64,000 nt of DNA, taken from the NCBI RefSeq assembly GCF_000802225.1, contig NZ_JTDI01000003.1:620001-684000 (forward strand), in the 5' to 3' direction. The notes below the pieces were generated by a model. It was not told where the DNA came from. It saw only the letters and a program-made list of their open reading frames with translations, and made no database searches. The position numbers and the translations under genes were made by a program. Shown piece after piece: positions 46,474-55,992 of this stretch (positions are counted from its first letter, which is position 1; every line of letters starts with the position of its first letter). This stretch comes from Novosphingobium malaysiense (GTDB lineage: Bacteria; Pseudomonadota; Alphaproteobacteria; Sphingomonadales; Sphingomonadaceae).

Positions 46474-48381
46474 ATGTCGTCTACGGCGCTTCTGCTTCCA
46501 CTGTTGCTATCGCAGGCTCCTGCCCGGAGCGACCAGGAGCAGGCGAAGGCCCCTGCCAGGAAGACCGGCGCAGAAAATCCGGCGGCACCCACATCCGAAC
46601 AGGACCTGCCCCCCGTCATGTTTCCTCCTGGCCAGACGACAGCGCCAGAGGACGTCGACCCCGGGGTGATCGAAGGCCGTCGCAGGCCGGGCTATCGCGA
46701 GCCGTTGCCCGAACCGGTGACGCAGGACAATCCCGGAGCCGTACGCGCGCCACCGCCCCAGGCCTTCCCCACGGACGAATATCCCATTCCAGACCGCTGG
46801 CGCCTGATCGAAACTCTGGGCGTCGTGAAGGAACGTTGGTGGGATCCGTATCACCAGAACACCTACAAGGGCGACCGTCCAATCAACCCGGACAAGGTGC
46901 CATGGCTACCGATCACGGGGGACGACTGGTTCTTCACCGCCGGCCTCACATCGGACACGGTAATCGAACCGCGCACCTTCCCGATCCCTGTCGGCGTCCA
47001 GACCACCGAGCGACTCGACAGCATCGACGTGTTCGGCAAGGATGCGAGCTTCGTCTTCTCGCAGACCTTTATTGCGTCGGCGTCGCTGGTGAAGGGGCAG
47101 ACCGCCTTCAAACCGCCCGAGGTCGAGTACAAGATCGCCCTCGCCTTCAACTACAACTACGTCAACGTGCCGGAAAAGCGCGTGCTGTTCGTGGAACCGT
47201 CGAAGCCGTCGCATCGCTCCGACCACTTCCTCGGCGTGCAGGAAGCCTTCATCGATTATCACCTGCGCAACGTTTCCGACCGTTATGATTTCGATTCGAT
47301 CCGCGTGGGCATTCAGCCGTTTCAGGCAGACTTTCGCGGCTTTCTATTCAACGACCAGCAGTTGGGCATTCGCCTGTTCGGAAATCGCGACAACAACCGG
47401 TTCCAGTACAACATCGCGGCATTCTGGCGGCTCGAGAAGGATACCAATTCAGGCCTGAATAGCGTCGTTCAGCGCCCCCGTGACGACTTCCTGTTCATCG
47501 CCAACCTCTATCGCCAGGACTTCCTGATCCCGGCACTGACCAGCCAGATCACGCTCGCCTACAACCGCAACCGCGAAGGCGACGAAATCGAGATCGACGA
47601 CAACGGCTTCCCGGTGCGCCCTGCCCTGCTTGGAACCTTGCGGGGGCGCGATTACGACGTTTTCTACCTTGGGTACAACGCCGATGGCCACGTCGGCCGG
47701 GTCAACGTGACGGCCTCCGCCTATGCCGCACTGGGGCAGGATCGCAACAGCTTCTTCACCGACGAGAAGGCGGATATCCGCGCCTTCTTCGGCGCTGCTG
47801 AACTCAGCTACGACCACGACTGGATGCGATTTCGCCTTTCCGGACTCTTCGCCAGTGGCGACCACGATCCCTACGACGGCAAGGAAACCGGTTTCGACGC
47901 CGTATTCGAGAACCCCATCTTTGCCGGCGCCGACACCAGCTACTGGATCCGCCAGACGATACCCTTCGCCGGCGGTGGCCGCGTGATCGGCGTCAACGGC
48001 CGCAACGGGATCCTCAACTCCCTGCGCTCGTCGAAGGAGCAGGGCCAATCCAATTTCAACAACCCCGGCACCATGCTGCTGGGCGCCGGCGCCGACTTCG
48101 ACCTGACGCCTGAACTGCGCGTTTCCTCCAACGCGAACCATCTGTGGTTCGAGAACACCGCCACGCTGCAGACGCTGCGCAACGAAGGCTCGATTCCGAA
48201 CGACATCGGGTGGGACCTCTCCATGGCCGCGATCTGGCGCCCCAAGGCGACCCAGAACATCGTCATGCGGCTTTCGGCTGCGGCCCTGCTTCCGGGCAGG
48301 GGCTTCCGCGACCTCTTCGACAACTACGAGGACCACCGGAACTACTATTCGGTCCTCGCCAACGTGATCGTGACTTACTGA
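46474..48381 (+). CDS. Outer-membrane beta-barrel protein of the cytochrome operon
   Basis: 635 residues from ATG at 46474 with GAGGG upstream, one base after the lipoprotein stop. Short signal MSSTALLLPLLLSQAPA (weak positive end; an in-frame upstream ATG at 46423 would supply Arg residues). A Pro-rich periplasmic arm (about 25-100) precedes DRWRLIETLGVVKERWWDPYHQN, then alternating strands rich in Tyr, Phe, Asn and Asp (FNYNYVNVPEK, FDSIRVGIQPFQADFRGFLFND, FQYNIAAFWRLEKD), ending NVIVTY with a terminal Tyr. No heme motif. By position it is the porin candidate through which or beside which the cytochromes act, as MtrB/PioB do elsewhere; homology to those is not shown. Confidence 0.8.
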   Translation: MSSTALLLPLLLSQAPARSDQEQAKAPARKTGAENPAAPTSEQDLPPVMFPPGQTTAPEDVDPGVIEGRRRPGYREPLPEPVTQDNPGAVRAPPPQAFPTDEYPIPDRWRLIETLGVVKERWWDPYHQNTYKGDRPINPDKVPWLPITGDDWFFTAGLTSDTVIEPRTFPIPVGVQTTERLDSIDVFGKDASFVFSQTFIASASLVKGQTAFKPPEVEYKIALAFNYNYVNVPEKRVLFVEPSKPSHRSDHFLGVQEAFIDYHLRNVSDRYDFDSIRVGIQPFQADFRGFLFNDQQLGIRLFGNRDNNRFQYNIAAFWRLEKDTNSGLNSVVQRPRDDFLFIANLYRQDFLIPALTSQITLAYNRNREGDEIEIDDNGFPVRPALLGTLRGRDYDVFYLGYNADGHVGRVNVTASAYAALGQDRNSFFTDEKADIRAFFGAAELSYDHDWMRFRLSGLFASGDHDPYDGKETGFDAVFENPIFAGADTSYWIRQTIPFAGGGRVIGVNGRNGILNSLRSSKEQGQSNFNNPGTMLLGAGADFDLTPELRVSSNANHLWFENTATLQTLRNEGSIPNDIGWDLSMAAIWRPKATQNIVMRLSAAALLPGRGFRDLFDNYEDHRNYYSVLANVIVTY

Positions 48382-51300
48382 TGCGCCGGCCCGTACTCGT
48401 GCTAGCCCTCTGGGCCCTGTTCCTCGCCATCGCCGTTCCTTCGGGACGGCTGATCGCAAGCGACGAGGAAAAGCCGGTCGAACGCGATTACTCCCTGGTG
48501 CGCGCCGCTCCCGCCCCGGCGGGGCAGAGCCTTGCGGATGTGACCGCCAAGTCGTCGGGCTGCCTCACCTGTCACACCCAGTCCGATGCCCCGTCGATGC
48601 ACATGACGCCGGCCGTGCAGTTGGGCTGCACCGACTGCCATGGCGGCAATGCCTCTGTGAAAGGCCGCCCGGAACTGGGCTTCGACGCACCGGAATACGC
48701 CGCGGCGCGCGATCGTGCCCACGTGCTGCCGAAATATCCGAAGGCGTGGCATTATCCGAGTTCGGCCAATCCCAAGCGCAGTTATACGTTGCTCAACAAG
48801 GAAGCGCCCGAGTACATCCGCTTCGTCAATCCGGGCGATTATCGCGTGGCCCGCGATGCCTGCGGCGCCTGCCACCTGCCGGTCATCGAAGCGGCGGAGC
48901 GCTCGCTGATGGCCACCGGCGCGATGCTGTGGGGCGGCGGCGCCTATAACAACGGCATCATCCCCTACAAGAACTACATCTTCGGCGAAGCCTATACGAA
49001 AGAAGGCGAGCCGGCGAAGATCGTCTCGCCCGGCAATCCGCCCGGGAAAGTCACCAAGGAGGAAGAAGCCCGCGGCGCCCTGGCTGCTCTCTATCCGCTG
49101 CCGCGCTGGAATGTGGTCCCCCCTTCGGACGTGTTCCGCGTGTTCGAACGAGGCGGTCGTACGATCAACTCAAACTTTGCAGAAGTCGGCCTGCCCAATT
49201 CCACGGGATCGATCCAGCGGTTGGATGAGCCGGGTCGGCCCGACATCAAACAGTCGAACCGCGGCCCCGGCACCGGTCTTCGCGTCGCGATCGCGGTGCT
49301 CAACATCCACAAGACCCGCCTCAACGACCCGTTCATGTGGTTCATGGGCACCAACGACCAGCCTGGCGACTACCGCAGTTCCGGTTGTACCGGCTGCCAC
49401 GTCGTCTATGCCAACGACCGCGAACCGCGCCACAGCCTTATCTATGCGAAGTTCGGTCGCGATGGACAGACGATCACGCGCGACCCCACCATCGCCGCGC
49501 TCACCGAAAAGGGTGCCCACGGCGCTCTGAAAACCGGTCACGAGAGCGAAGATGCGCTGCCTCCCAGATCAGAACGCGAGCATGGGCATCCGCTGCAGCA
49601 CGTGTTCACGCGTGCGATCCCGACAGCGCAGTGCATGAACTGCCACATGCACCAGCCCAACATCTTCCTGAACTCCTATCTCGGCTACACGATGTGGGAC
49701 TACGAATCCGACGCGCCGAAGATGTGGCCGAAGAAGCAGAAGTATCCGGACGCCGCGGAAATGCACAAGGTGCTGGAACGCAATCCGGAAGGCGCCGCGC
49801 CCAAGGGCAAGTGGGCGGACATCGACTTCCTGCGCAACGTCTACGACCTCAATCCCGAGCTCAAGGATACCCAGTTCGCCGATTACCACAGCCATGGCTG
49901 GAACTTCCGCGCCATCTTCAAGCGCGACCGGGAAGGCAATCTGCTCGACGCTGAAGGCAACCAGGCCACCTGGGGCACGGACAAGGAACATATCGTTTCC
50001 CCCGACGATCCGGAGAAATGGCGCAAGGACGGCGAGGGCAAGTTCGTCGAGCCCGGCGTAAATCCGGGCAAGACAGTGCACATGATGGATATCCATGCCG
50101 AAAAAGGCATGCAGTGCGCCGATTGCCACTTCTCGCAGGATGCGCACGGCAACGGACTCATCTACGGCGAGGTCGCGAATGCCGTCGAGATCGGCTGCAA
50201 GGATTGCCATGGCACTGCCGACGCCTATCCAACGCTGCTGACGTCCGGCCCCGCAGCGCCCCCGAAGGGCAACGACCTCTCGCTACTGCGCAATCCGGAC
50301 GGCAAGCGGCGCTTCGAATGGCAGACCGACGCCACTGGCCGCCGCCATCTGATCCAGCGTTCTATCGTCGATCCCGAGCTTTCATGGGACGTCAACCTCG
50401 TGAAGGACGCCATGGATCCGGCCTCCCCCACCTTCAACGCCAAGTCGGCCCGCGCCAAGCTGATGAGCAAGTCGGGTGCGGATGACGCCTCGTTCCGGTT
50501 CGGCCTCGGCGTTCCGATGGGGGACCGCGCGCACAAGGATGGGGAGATGGCGTGCTTCACCTGCCACCTTTCCTGGACCACGAGTTGCGGCGGGTGCCAC
50601 CTGCCCATCGAGGCCAACTGGAAGACCAAGCTCCATCACTACGAAGGTGAGGAGACGCGTAACTTCGCGACATACAATCCGCAGGTCGCGCGCGACCAGA
50701 TGTTCCAGCTTGGCAAGCACATGACAACCAAGGGCGCGGAAGTTGCTCCCATCCGCTCGAGTTCGGCACTGGTGCTCTCGTCCACCAACGTCAACCGCGA
50801 GCGAATTTACGTGCAGCAGCCGCCGATCAGTGCAGCCGGCTTTTCAAGCCAGGCCTTTGCGCCGCATTTCCCGCACACGGTTCGCCTCAACGAGACCAAG
50901 ACCTGCAGCGATTGCCACGTCTCGGCTAAAGAGGACAACAACGCAATCATGGCGCAAACACTGCTGCTGGGCACGAATTTCGTGAACTTTGTCGGCATCA
51001 ACTCCTGGGTCGGCCTGGACGGTGGCTTCGAAGCTGTCCGCGTGACCGAGTGGGATGAACCGCAGGCCGTGATCGGCTCGTATCTCCAGAAGTACGCCTA
51101 TCCCGATTACTACAAGCTCCACGTCGAGCGGAACCAGCGCGAACTCAAGAACTGGGTTCGCGGCAAGACCTTCGACAAGAAGCTGTCGGGCGAAACGCAT
51201 GCGATGGAGCAGTTCCGCAACGTCGTACAAGGCACGCGCGACCAGGTCGGATGTCTGCAACTGCGCGGCGAGTACATGTTCGTTGCCGAAGGGAGCGGAG

Positions 51301-52460
51301 GCTTCAAGGTCTACGACGTCGCGTCGATTGCCAACAAGGCATTCTCGGACGCGGTAGTCTCGGCCCCGTTCTCGTCCCTCGGCCAAGACAACGGCGTCAA
51401 GACCAGGAATGCCACCTGCATGGCCCTGCCCACAGATCAGCCGATCGCTCCGAACCGCAATCGGGCGATGGAAGCGACGATCATCAAGGACGAGAAGGGA
51501 CAGCCGATCCTGAACGCCGACGGCACGCAGATGACGCTGCGCGATGCCAACCAGGAACAGGCTTTCGAGCCCATCTACAGCTACGCCGCGATAACCGACA
51601 GCGAGGAAGGTCTGATCCTCGTCAACGTCGAGACTTTCGGCGACGGAGAATTCCGCAACAACGATCTCAAGCGCGCGGTGACGTGGAACCCGGATCACGT
51701 ACTGGACGGCGCGCGGCACATCGTCCTCGCCGGTGAAGTGGCGTACATCACCGCCAAGGTCGGCCTCGTCGTCGTCGATCTCCACGATCCGCTTCATCCC
51801 CGGCTGGCGGCGGTTCGGCCAATGGACGATGCCCGGGCCAGCGCGATCCAGTTCCGCTATCTCTGGGTTACCGATCGCGAGGGGCTCAAGCTGTTCGACG
51901 TGACGGATCTGAGGAATCCGGTCGCCGTGCCATCAGGCACCGTTCCCCTGGCGGACGCCCGGCGGGTCTATGTCGCGCGGACCTATGCCTACGTGGCGGC
52001 GAAGCAGGACGGGCTCGTTATCGTCAATGTCGTGCGGCCGAGATCGCCCGTGGTCTACAAGAAGGTGACCTTCGACGGACGGCTCAACGATGCCGAGGAC
52101 GTCATCGTCGGATCGACAAACGCCTCGCTGTTCGCCTATGTCGCGGACGGCAGGAACGGGTTCAAGGTCATCCAGCTCACCTCGCCTTCGACGCAGCCGA
52201 ACTTCTACGGCTTCTCGCCTGCGCCGAAGCCCGAACTCATTGCCTGGGCCAGCACCCCTTCGCCCGCACGCGCGCTGTCCAAAGGACTGGATCGCGATCG
52301 GGCCGTGGACGAAACCGGCGGTCAGATTGCGGTTTTCGGCCGCCTGGGCGCGCGCCCGTTCACCAGGCCCGAAATGGAAAGGCTGTTCCTGAACCGAAGG
52401 GGCGTGCCCTACAAGGTGCGCGACGACGTCGACATGACGGCGTGGTGGCCGGAAGACTAG
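48381..52460 (+). CDS. Secreted decaheme cytochrome fused to LVIVD repeats
   Basis: 1359 residues from ATG at 48381, overlapping the barrel stop (TGATG). Signal peptide about 1-27. Ten CXXCH motifs from about residue 61 to 841: CLTCH, CTDCH, CGACH, CTGCH, CMNCH, CADCH, CKDCH, CFTCH, CGGCH, CSDCH. After about residue 960 come at least five LVIVD-type repeats (MFVAEGSGGFKVYDVASI, VAYITAKVGLVVVDLHDP, LWVTDREGLKLFDVTDL, AYVAAKQDGLVIVNV, FAYVADGRNGFKVIQL), which build a beta-propeller-like surface. No lipobox or membrane helix. Likely periplasmic or exported; the propeller may bind the terminal acceptor or donor. Last gene of the plus operon. Confidence 0.88.
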   Translation: MRRPVLVLALWALFLAIAVPSGRLIASDEEKPVERDYSLVRAAPAPAGQSLADVTAKSSGCLTCHTQSDAPSMHMTPAVQLGCTDCHGGNASVKGRPELGFDAPEYAAARDRAHVLPKYPKAWHYPSSANPKRSYTLLNKEAPEYIRFVNPGDYRVARDACGACHLPVIEAAERSLMATGAMLWGGGAYNNGIIPYKNYIFGEAYTKEGEPAKIVSPGNPPGKVTKEEEARGALAALYPLPRWNVVPPSDVFRVFERGGRTINSNFAEVGLPNSTGSIQRLDEPGRPDIKQSNRGPGTGLRVAIAVLNIHKTRLNDPFMWFMGTNDQPGDYRSSGCTGCHVVYANDREPRHSLIYAKFGRDGQTITRDPTIAALTEKGAHGALKTGHESEDALPPRSEREHGHPLQHVFTRAIPTAQCMNCHMHQPNIFLNSYLGYTMWDYESDAPKMWPKKQKYPDAAEMHKVLERNPEGAAPKGKWADIDFLRNVYDLNPELKDTQFADYHSHGWNFRAIFKRDREGNLLDAEGNQATWGTDKEHIVSPDDPEKWRKDGEGKFVEPGVNPGKTVHMMDIHAEKGMQCADCHFSQDAHGNGLIYGEVANAVEIGCKDCHGTADAYPTLLTSGPAAPPKGNDLSLLRNPDGKRRFEWQTDATGRRHLIQRSIVDPELSWDVNLVKDAMDPASPTFNAKSARAKLMSKSGADDASFRFGLGVPMGDRAHKDGEMACFTCHLSWTTSCGGCHLPIEANWKTKLHHYEGEETRNFATYNPQVARDQMFQLGKHMTTKGAEVAPIRSSSALVLSSTNVNRERIYVQQPPISAAGFSSQAFAPHFPHTVRLNETKTCSDCHVSAKEDNNAIMAQTLLLGTNFVNFVGINSWVGLDGGFEAVRVTEWDEPQAVIGSYLQKYAYPDYYKLHVERNQRELKNWVRGKTFDKKLSGETHAMEQFRNVVQGTRDQVGCLQLRGEYMFVAEGSGGFKVYDVASIANKAFSDAVVSAPFSSLGQDNGVKTRNATCMALPTDQPIAPNRNRAMEATIIKDEKGQPILNADGTQMTLRDANQEQAFEPIYSYAAITDSEEGLILVNVETFGDGEFRNNDLKRAVTWNPDHVLDGARHIVLAGEVAYITAKVGLVVVDLHDPLHPRLAAVRPMDDARASAIQFRYLWVTDREGLKLFDVTDLRNPVAVPSGTVPLADARRVYVARTYAYVAAKQDGLVIVNVVRPRSPVVYKKVTFDGRLNDAEDVIVGSTNASLFAYVADGRNGFKVIQLTSPSTQPNFYGFSPAPKPELIAWASTPSPARALSKGLDRDRAVDETGGQIAVFGRLGARPFTRPEMERLFLNRRGVPYKVRDDVDMTAWWPED

Positions 52461-52495
52461 GCTACCCTCGTTCCCAGTCCTGCGCCTCTCCCCGT

Positions 52496-53392
52496 TCAGC
52501 CCGGGGTGCGCTCGCCATTGATGACCTGGACTACGGGATGCAGGTCGTCGTCGTAGCGCGCGAATACGCGATGACTGCCCACCCCTTCCACGTGGCTGAC
52601 GATCCTGTTTCCATCCCAGCGGTGAAGAGCGAAGACCGGCAACTCGTCGGTAATCATCTCTCGCCCGTCGGGACTGTCCGGATCGACCGGGCTGAGGTCG
52701 AGCGCCACAAGCGGCGCGGTCGAAGCGCAGACCATGACGGGGAACCCTTCCCATGATGTTTGGATGGTGCGGTGCAAGTGACCCGATATCAGACCGCAAA
52801 CCTGCTTCTGCCCCATCAGAACCTGCGCAAGTCGCGCGATCCACGGTTCGCGCGCATCGCAGTCCAGCCAGCCGATACCGCTCTCGAACGGGGGGTGGTG
52901 TAGCGCAATGAGAGTGGGCGTGTCCGGATGGGCCGCGAGTTCGCGAGCTAACCAATCGGCGCGCACATCGCAGAAGCTCCCGCCGTGGCGTCCCGGTTCC
53001 AGCGTATCGAGTGCGATCAGGCGCAGACTGCCTAGATCGCGTGCATACTGAACGAACCCATCATGGGTCGGCGTGCCGGGAAAAGCCGCAAGCAACGGCT
53101 CGCGTGCATCGTGGTTGCCCGCCATCACCATCACAGGAAAGGGGCAAGCCTTCACGGCGACGGCAAGCCTTTTGTAACTGTCCAAGTCTCCGAATTCCGT
53201 CAGGTCTCCGGTCATCAGCAGCAGGTCGGGGTGGTTGGGACCCGATACAAGACGCTCCAGCACGGCAACGAGGCGTTGCATGTTGTATTCGTTGGGATTG
53301 CCCTGATCGAACCCGATGTGAACATCCGTGATCTGCGCAATCAACAATGGCGCGTTTCCCAAGGTCGCGATCCCCTTTCCCCCGGCATTCAA
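52496..53392 (-). CDS. CpdA-like metallophosphoesterase
   Basis: 298 residues from a TTG at 53392 that overlaps the TGA of the decaheme gene (TTGA). Calcineurin-type motifs: ITDVHIGFD, LLLMTGDLTEFGD, MVMAGNHDARE, LIALHHPPFESG and LISGHLHRT. This order and size match class III 3',5'-cyclic nucleotide phosphodiesterases of the CpdA/Icc group. No signal peptide, so cytoplasmic. Last gene of the minus operon whose first gene has two cNMP-binding domains, which suggests it removes the regulating nucleotide. Confidence 0.85.
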   Translation of the reverse strand: MNAGGKGIATLGNAPLLIAQITDVHIGFDQGNPNEYNMQRLVAVLERLVSGPNHPDLLLMTGDLTEFGDLDSYKRLAVAVKACPFPVMVMAGNHDAREPLLAAFPGTPTHDGFVQYARDLGSLRLIALDTLEPGRHGGSFCDVRADWLARELAAHPDTPTLIALHHPPFESGIGWLDCDAREPWIARLAQVLMGQKQVCGLISGHLHRTIQTSWEGFPVMVCASTAPLVALDLSPVDPDSPDGREMITDELPVFALHRWDGNRIVSHVEGVGSHRVFARYDDDLHPVVQVINGERTPG

Positions 53393-55131
53393 TCCGGTAT
53401 TAGCGCGAATTGCTTGTTAACCGGTTTCCGCGTCTCCGACCCGATTGCTGTGGTATGATAGCCGTGGCACATCGCGCAACTCGACGCGACCTGGTCCTGC
53501 GCGGCCGATTCACCGCCATGGCAAGTGCGGCAATCCTTGATACCGGGCAGAAGCAAGTCAGCCGAGCTCGTGGACTTGCTTGCGGCATGACAACTTTCGC
53601 ATTTTTCCTGCTTGTGGGCGTCGTGATCGAACCAGCCATGCGCAAAATAGCGCGTTGTCTGGGTCACCGGAACCACTCCGAGCTTGCCATTGATCGTCGT
53701 CGGTCGGTGGCATTCACCGCATATGCCGTCCTTTGATAAGGCACCGCGCAATTGCAGGCCGTGCCATGCCGGGGCTGAATAGTTGAAGCTGTACAGCCCG
53801 CCGGGCGCATATCGACCCGGACGGTGGCGTCCCTTCGCCGCCGGCGAACTCGGATGATAATCGCGGGCAGAGAGATCGGCGATCAACTGGTCCACGTCAC
53901 CATGGTGAAGCCGCCGGAAGATGCCACCCACCTTGTCGTAGGCGAGACTGTGACAACTTTCGCAATCACGCTCCATCTCTACCGGCTTGAAGCGCACGCC
54001 ATCCTCGGTCTTGTGATGACAGTCCTTGCACTGGAGCCCGCTCCGTCCATAGCCGTGCTCGGCACCGATGTTCGCAGCCATGCGGGCCACGCCGCCCGTC
54101 GGGTCGAGGTGCAGCTTGTGCGGGAATGTCAGTCCGTCATCCTGCTTCGGCGATCCATCCAGAGAAACCTCGGTGCGCTCGCGGGTCATCGCGTCCGTGA
54201 CTACGGCGGCCGTGAACTGCGGGTGCAGCTTGCCGAAATCGGACGCATTGCCAAGCACGGTATCCGGCAGGTTGGCCTGCAGCCGGGCGTGGCAATCACT
54301 ACAGAACTGCTGGCTCGGCGTATCGAGACGCGTCGGGCCCTGGTGTTCGACATGGCAGTCCTGGCAGGCTCCCGGGCCTTCCTTTCCGAAAGCATGAGCA
54401 ACTGACCACAGAATCGCTTGACCGAACGGCAACTGCCCTCTCGCTGCTGCGATCCGCTGCGGCTCGGCATGATCGTGCACGTCCTTGTGGCAGGAACGGC
54501 ATGTGGCATCGCGTACCGACACGAAAGCGTCGACGTGGCAGGCTTCACATCGGTCGGTCAGTGAATGGTGGGCCAGGGAAAGCTCGCCGGGATTCCAGCT
54601 GGCATCACCGATTACGCCCCGTTTCGATACGGGGTCGCGTGTCATGTGACTGACGATGGGCACGGCGAGGAATGCAAGCAGGATGACCACGGCAAGCACC
54701 CAGGACATCCAGCGTTTGCCTGGCAGGACGCCCTGCAGCGAGAACCTGCGTTTCTCCTCGAGATCGCCGGAACGGGTGGCTGCCGTCTCCACTTGGCGAA
54801 TCGTCAGCAGAACGGCACCGTCGTCGTCGCGGGAAATCGTGATGCGATAGGTGCCGAATCCGAGTTCGGCACCCCCTGCGCTGTCGATCAGTGCCGAGCG
54901 GGTATCGCTCCCGTCGTGCACGAATCCCAGCGTGCCGGCCGATGCCACTTCGAGCCTGTCGCCGTCGCGCCGGGTAATCGTGGCATGATGCAACTCGACT
55001 GCGAGATCGGGTAGCCTGATGTCGTTTTCGGCCGCACGACCAATCGTGATGGTATCTGCATCGAGATCGCGATCGCGAACGATTTCTCGCCCGGTTGCGG
55101 TAAGATCAATCTGACGGATCCTGAACGCCAT
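53389..55131 (-). CDS. FHA-TM-decaheme cytochrome
   Basis: 580 residues. Residues 1-110 form an FHA domain in the cytoplasm: GRAAENDIRLPD (31-42) then VELHHATI, where the phosphate-contacting Ser-Arg of canonical FHA is Glu-Leu. One membrane helix WMSWVLAVVILLAFLAVPIVS at about 141-161 places the rest in the periplasm, with ten heme motifs: CEACH, CRSCH, CQDCH, CSDCH, CKDCH, CESCH, CGECH, CESCH, CRTCH, CAMCH. It follows the cytochrome b gene by 6 bases and is coupled to the phosphoesterase. It likely accepts electrons from the membrane cytochrome b and passes them across the periplasm. Confidence 0.88.
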   Translation of the reverse strand: MAFRIRQIDLTATGREIVRDRDLDADTITIGRAAENDIRLPDLAVELHHATITRRDGDRLEVASAGTLGFVHDGSDTRSALIDSAGGAELGFGTYRITISRDDDGAVLLTIRQVETAATRSGDLEEKRRFSLQGVLPGKRWMSWVLAVVILLAFLAVPIVSHMTRDPVSKRGVIGDASWNPGELSLAHHSLTDRCEACHVDAFVSVRDATCRSCHKDVHDHAEPQRIAAARGQLPFGQAILWSVAHAFGKEGPGACQDCHVEHQGPTRLDTPSQQFCSDCHARLQANLPDTVLGNASDFGKLHPQFTAAVVTDAMTRERTEVSLDGSPKQDDGLTFPHKLHLDPTGGVARMAANIGAEHGYGRSGLQCKDCHHKTEDGVRFKPVEMERDCESCHSLAYDKVGGIFRRLHHGDVDQLIADLSARDYHPSSPAAKGRHRPGRYAPGGLYSFNYSAPAWHGLQLRGALSKDGICGECHRPTTINGKLGVVPVTQTTRYFAHGWFDHDAHKQEKCESCHAASKSTSSADLLLPGIKDCRTCHGGESAAQDQVASSCAMCHGYHTTAIGSETRKPVNKQFALIPD

Positions 55132-55137
55132 GACGCC

Positions 55138-55992
55138 CTACCAGTAATAAAAAACAGAGACGATGTGGGCGATCAGCGCAGCCAGCAGGGCCATCGTCGC
55201 GGGCACATGAACGTAGAGCCACACCTCCAGCATGGCCTTCAGCTTCATGTGTCGGCGCAGACGCTCCAGTTGGGCCTTGCGACGGACGAGCAGCTTCTCG
55301 ACGCGTTCGCTGGCTGCGGCGTTGTCATCAGCGAACCCCAGAATCGCCTTTTGCGTCGCACAATCGGGATAGTGGCCGGAAAGACGACGGAACAACCCCG
55401 GTGCGAACGGGTCCTCTTCCAGGGCCTTCAGAACCAGGTCAGACTGATGTCTTGCCAATGGCTGGGCGGCGTCATCGAGTTGGCGGTCGAGGGCACGGAT
55501 AGCATCGATCATCTGCCCCTGGGTCATTTCCTCACGGTTGCTGCTGAGCGCGGATGGCAACGTAGAGTAGGCCCAGATGCCGAAGATTCCCGACAGGATC
55601 ACGACCATCATCAGCACATAGGCCAGAGTATGGACGTTCCAACCGAGCTGGAAACCGGTGTGCAGGGTGGCCACGACAATCAGCGAGAGACCCAGATAGA
55701 CGTGTGCCGAGGTCCACGCCTTGAGTGACCAACGGCCTTCGGTCATGGCCCGCTTGCGAATACCCAGCAGCGATAGCCAGACAATCAGAAGCGCTCCGAC
55801 GGTGCCGAGCGTATAGCCGATCCAGGTGCTTCCACTCGGCCGCGGCGTTGGATCGGTAAGGAAGTAGGCCGCGATGACGATCACGCAAAGGCAGGTGGCA
55901 ATCTTCAGCCATCGGAAACCGCGGTGGCGCAGAAATCCTTCATGGCTGGTTCGGTATTCGCGACTGGCCTGCCCCGGTACGCTCGCCATCAT
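55138..55992 (-). CDS. Diheme membrane cytochrome b
   Basis: 284 residues from ATG at 55992, overlapping the stop of the flavoprotein gene (ATGA); a second ATG follows directly. About four to five membrane helices. Two of them carry His pairs with exact 13-residue spacing: His97/His111 (HVYLGLSLIVVATLH) and His262/His276 (HVPATMALLAALIAH), the bis-His pattern of diheme b-type cytochromes. A cytoplasmic or periplasmic helical insert lies between (about 150-250). It probably connects the flavin/iron-sulfur protein to the periplasmic decaheme cytochrome. Confidence 0.82.
   Translation of the reverse strand: MMASVPGQASREYRTSHEGFLRHRGFRWLKIATCLCVIVIAAYFLTDPTPRPSGSTWIGYTLGTVGALLIVWLSLLGIRKRAMTEGRWSLKAWTSAHVYLGLSLIVVATLHTGFQLGWNVHTLAYVLMMVVILSGIFGIWAYSTLPSALSSNREEMTQGQMIDAIRALDRQLDDAAQPLARHQSDLVLKALEEDPFAPGLFRRLSGHYPDCATQKAILGFADDNAAASERVEKLLVRRKAQLERLRRHMKLKAMLEVWLYVHVPATMALLAALIAHIVSVFYYW

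Noticed and set aside
43093..52460. Dissimilatory nitrite/hydroxylamine reductase operon
   Set aside because: No NrfA CXXCK site and no NirS/NirK, NapC or hydroxylamine oxidoreductase tyrosine motif that I can see; only the general c554-like start is shared.
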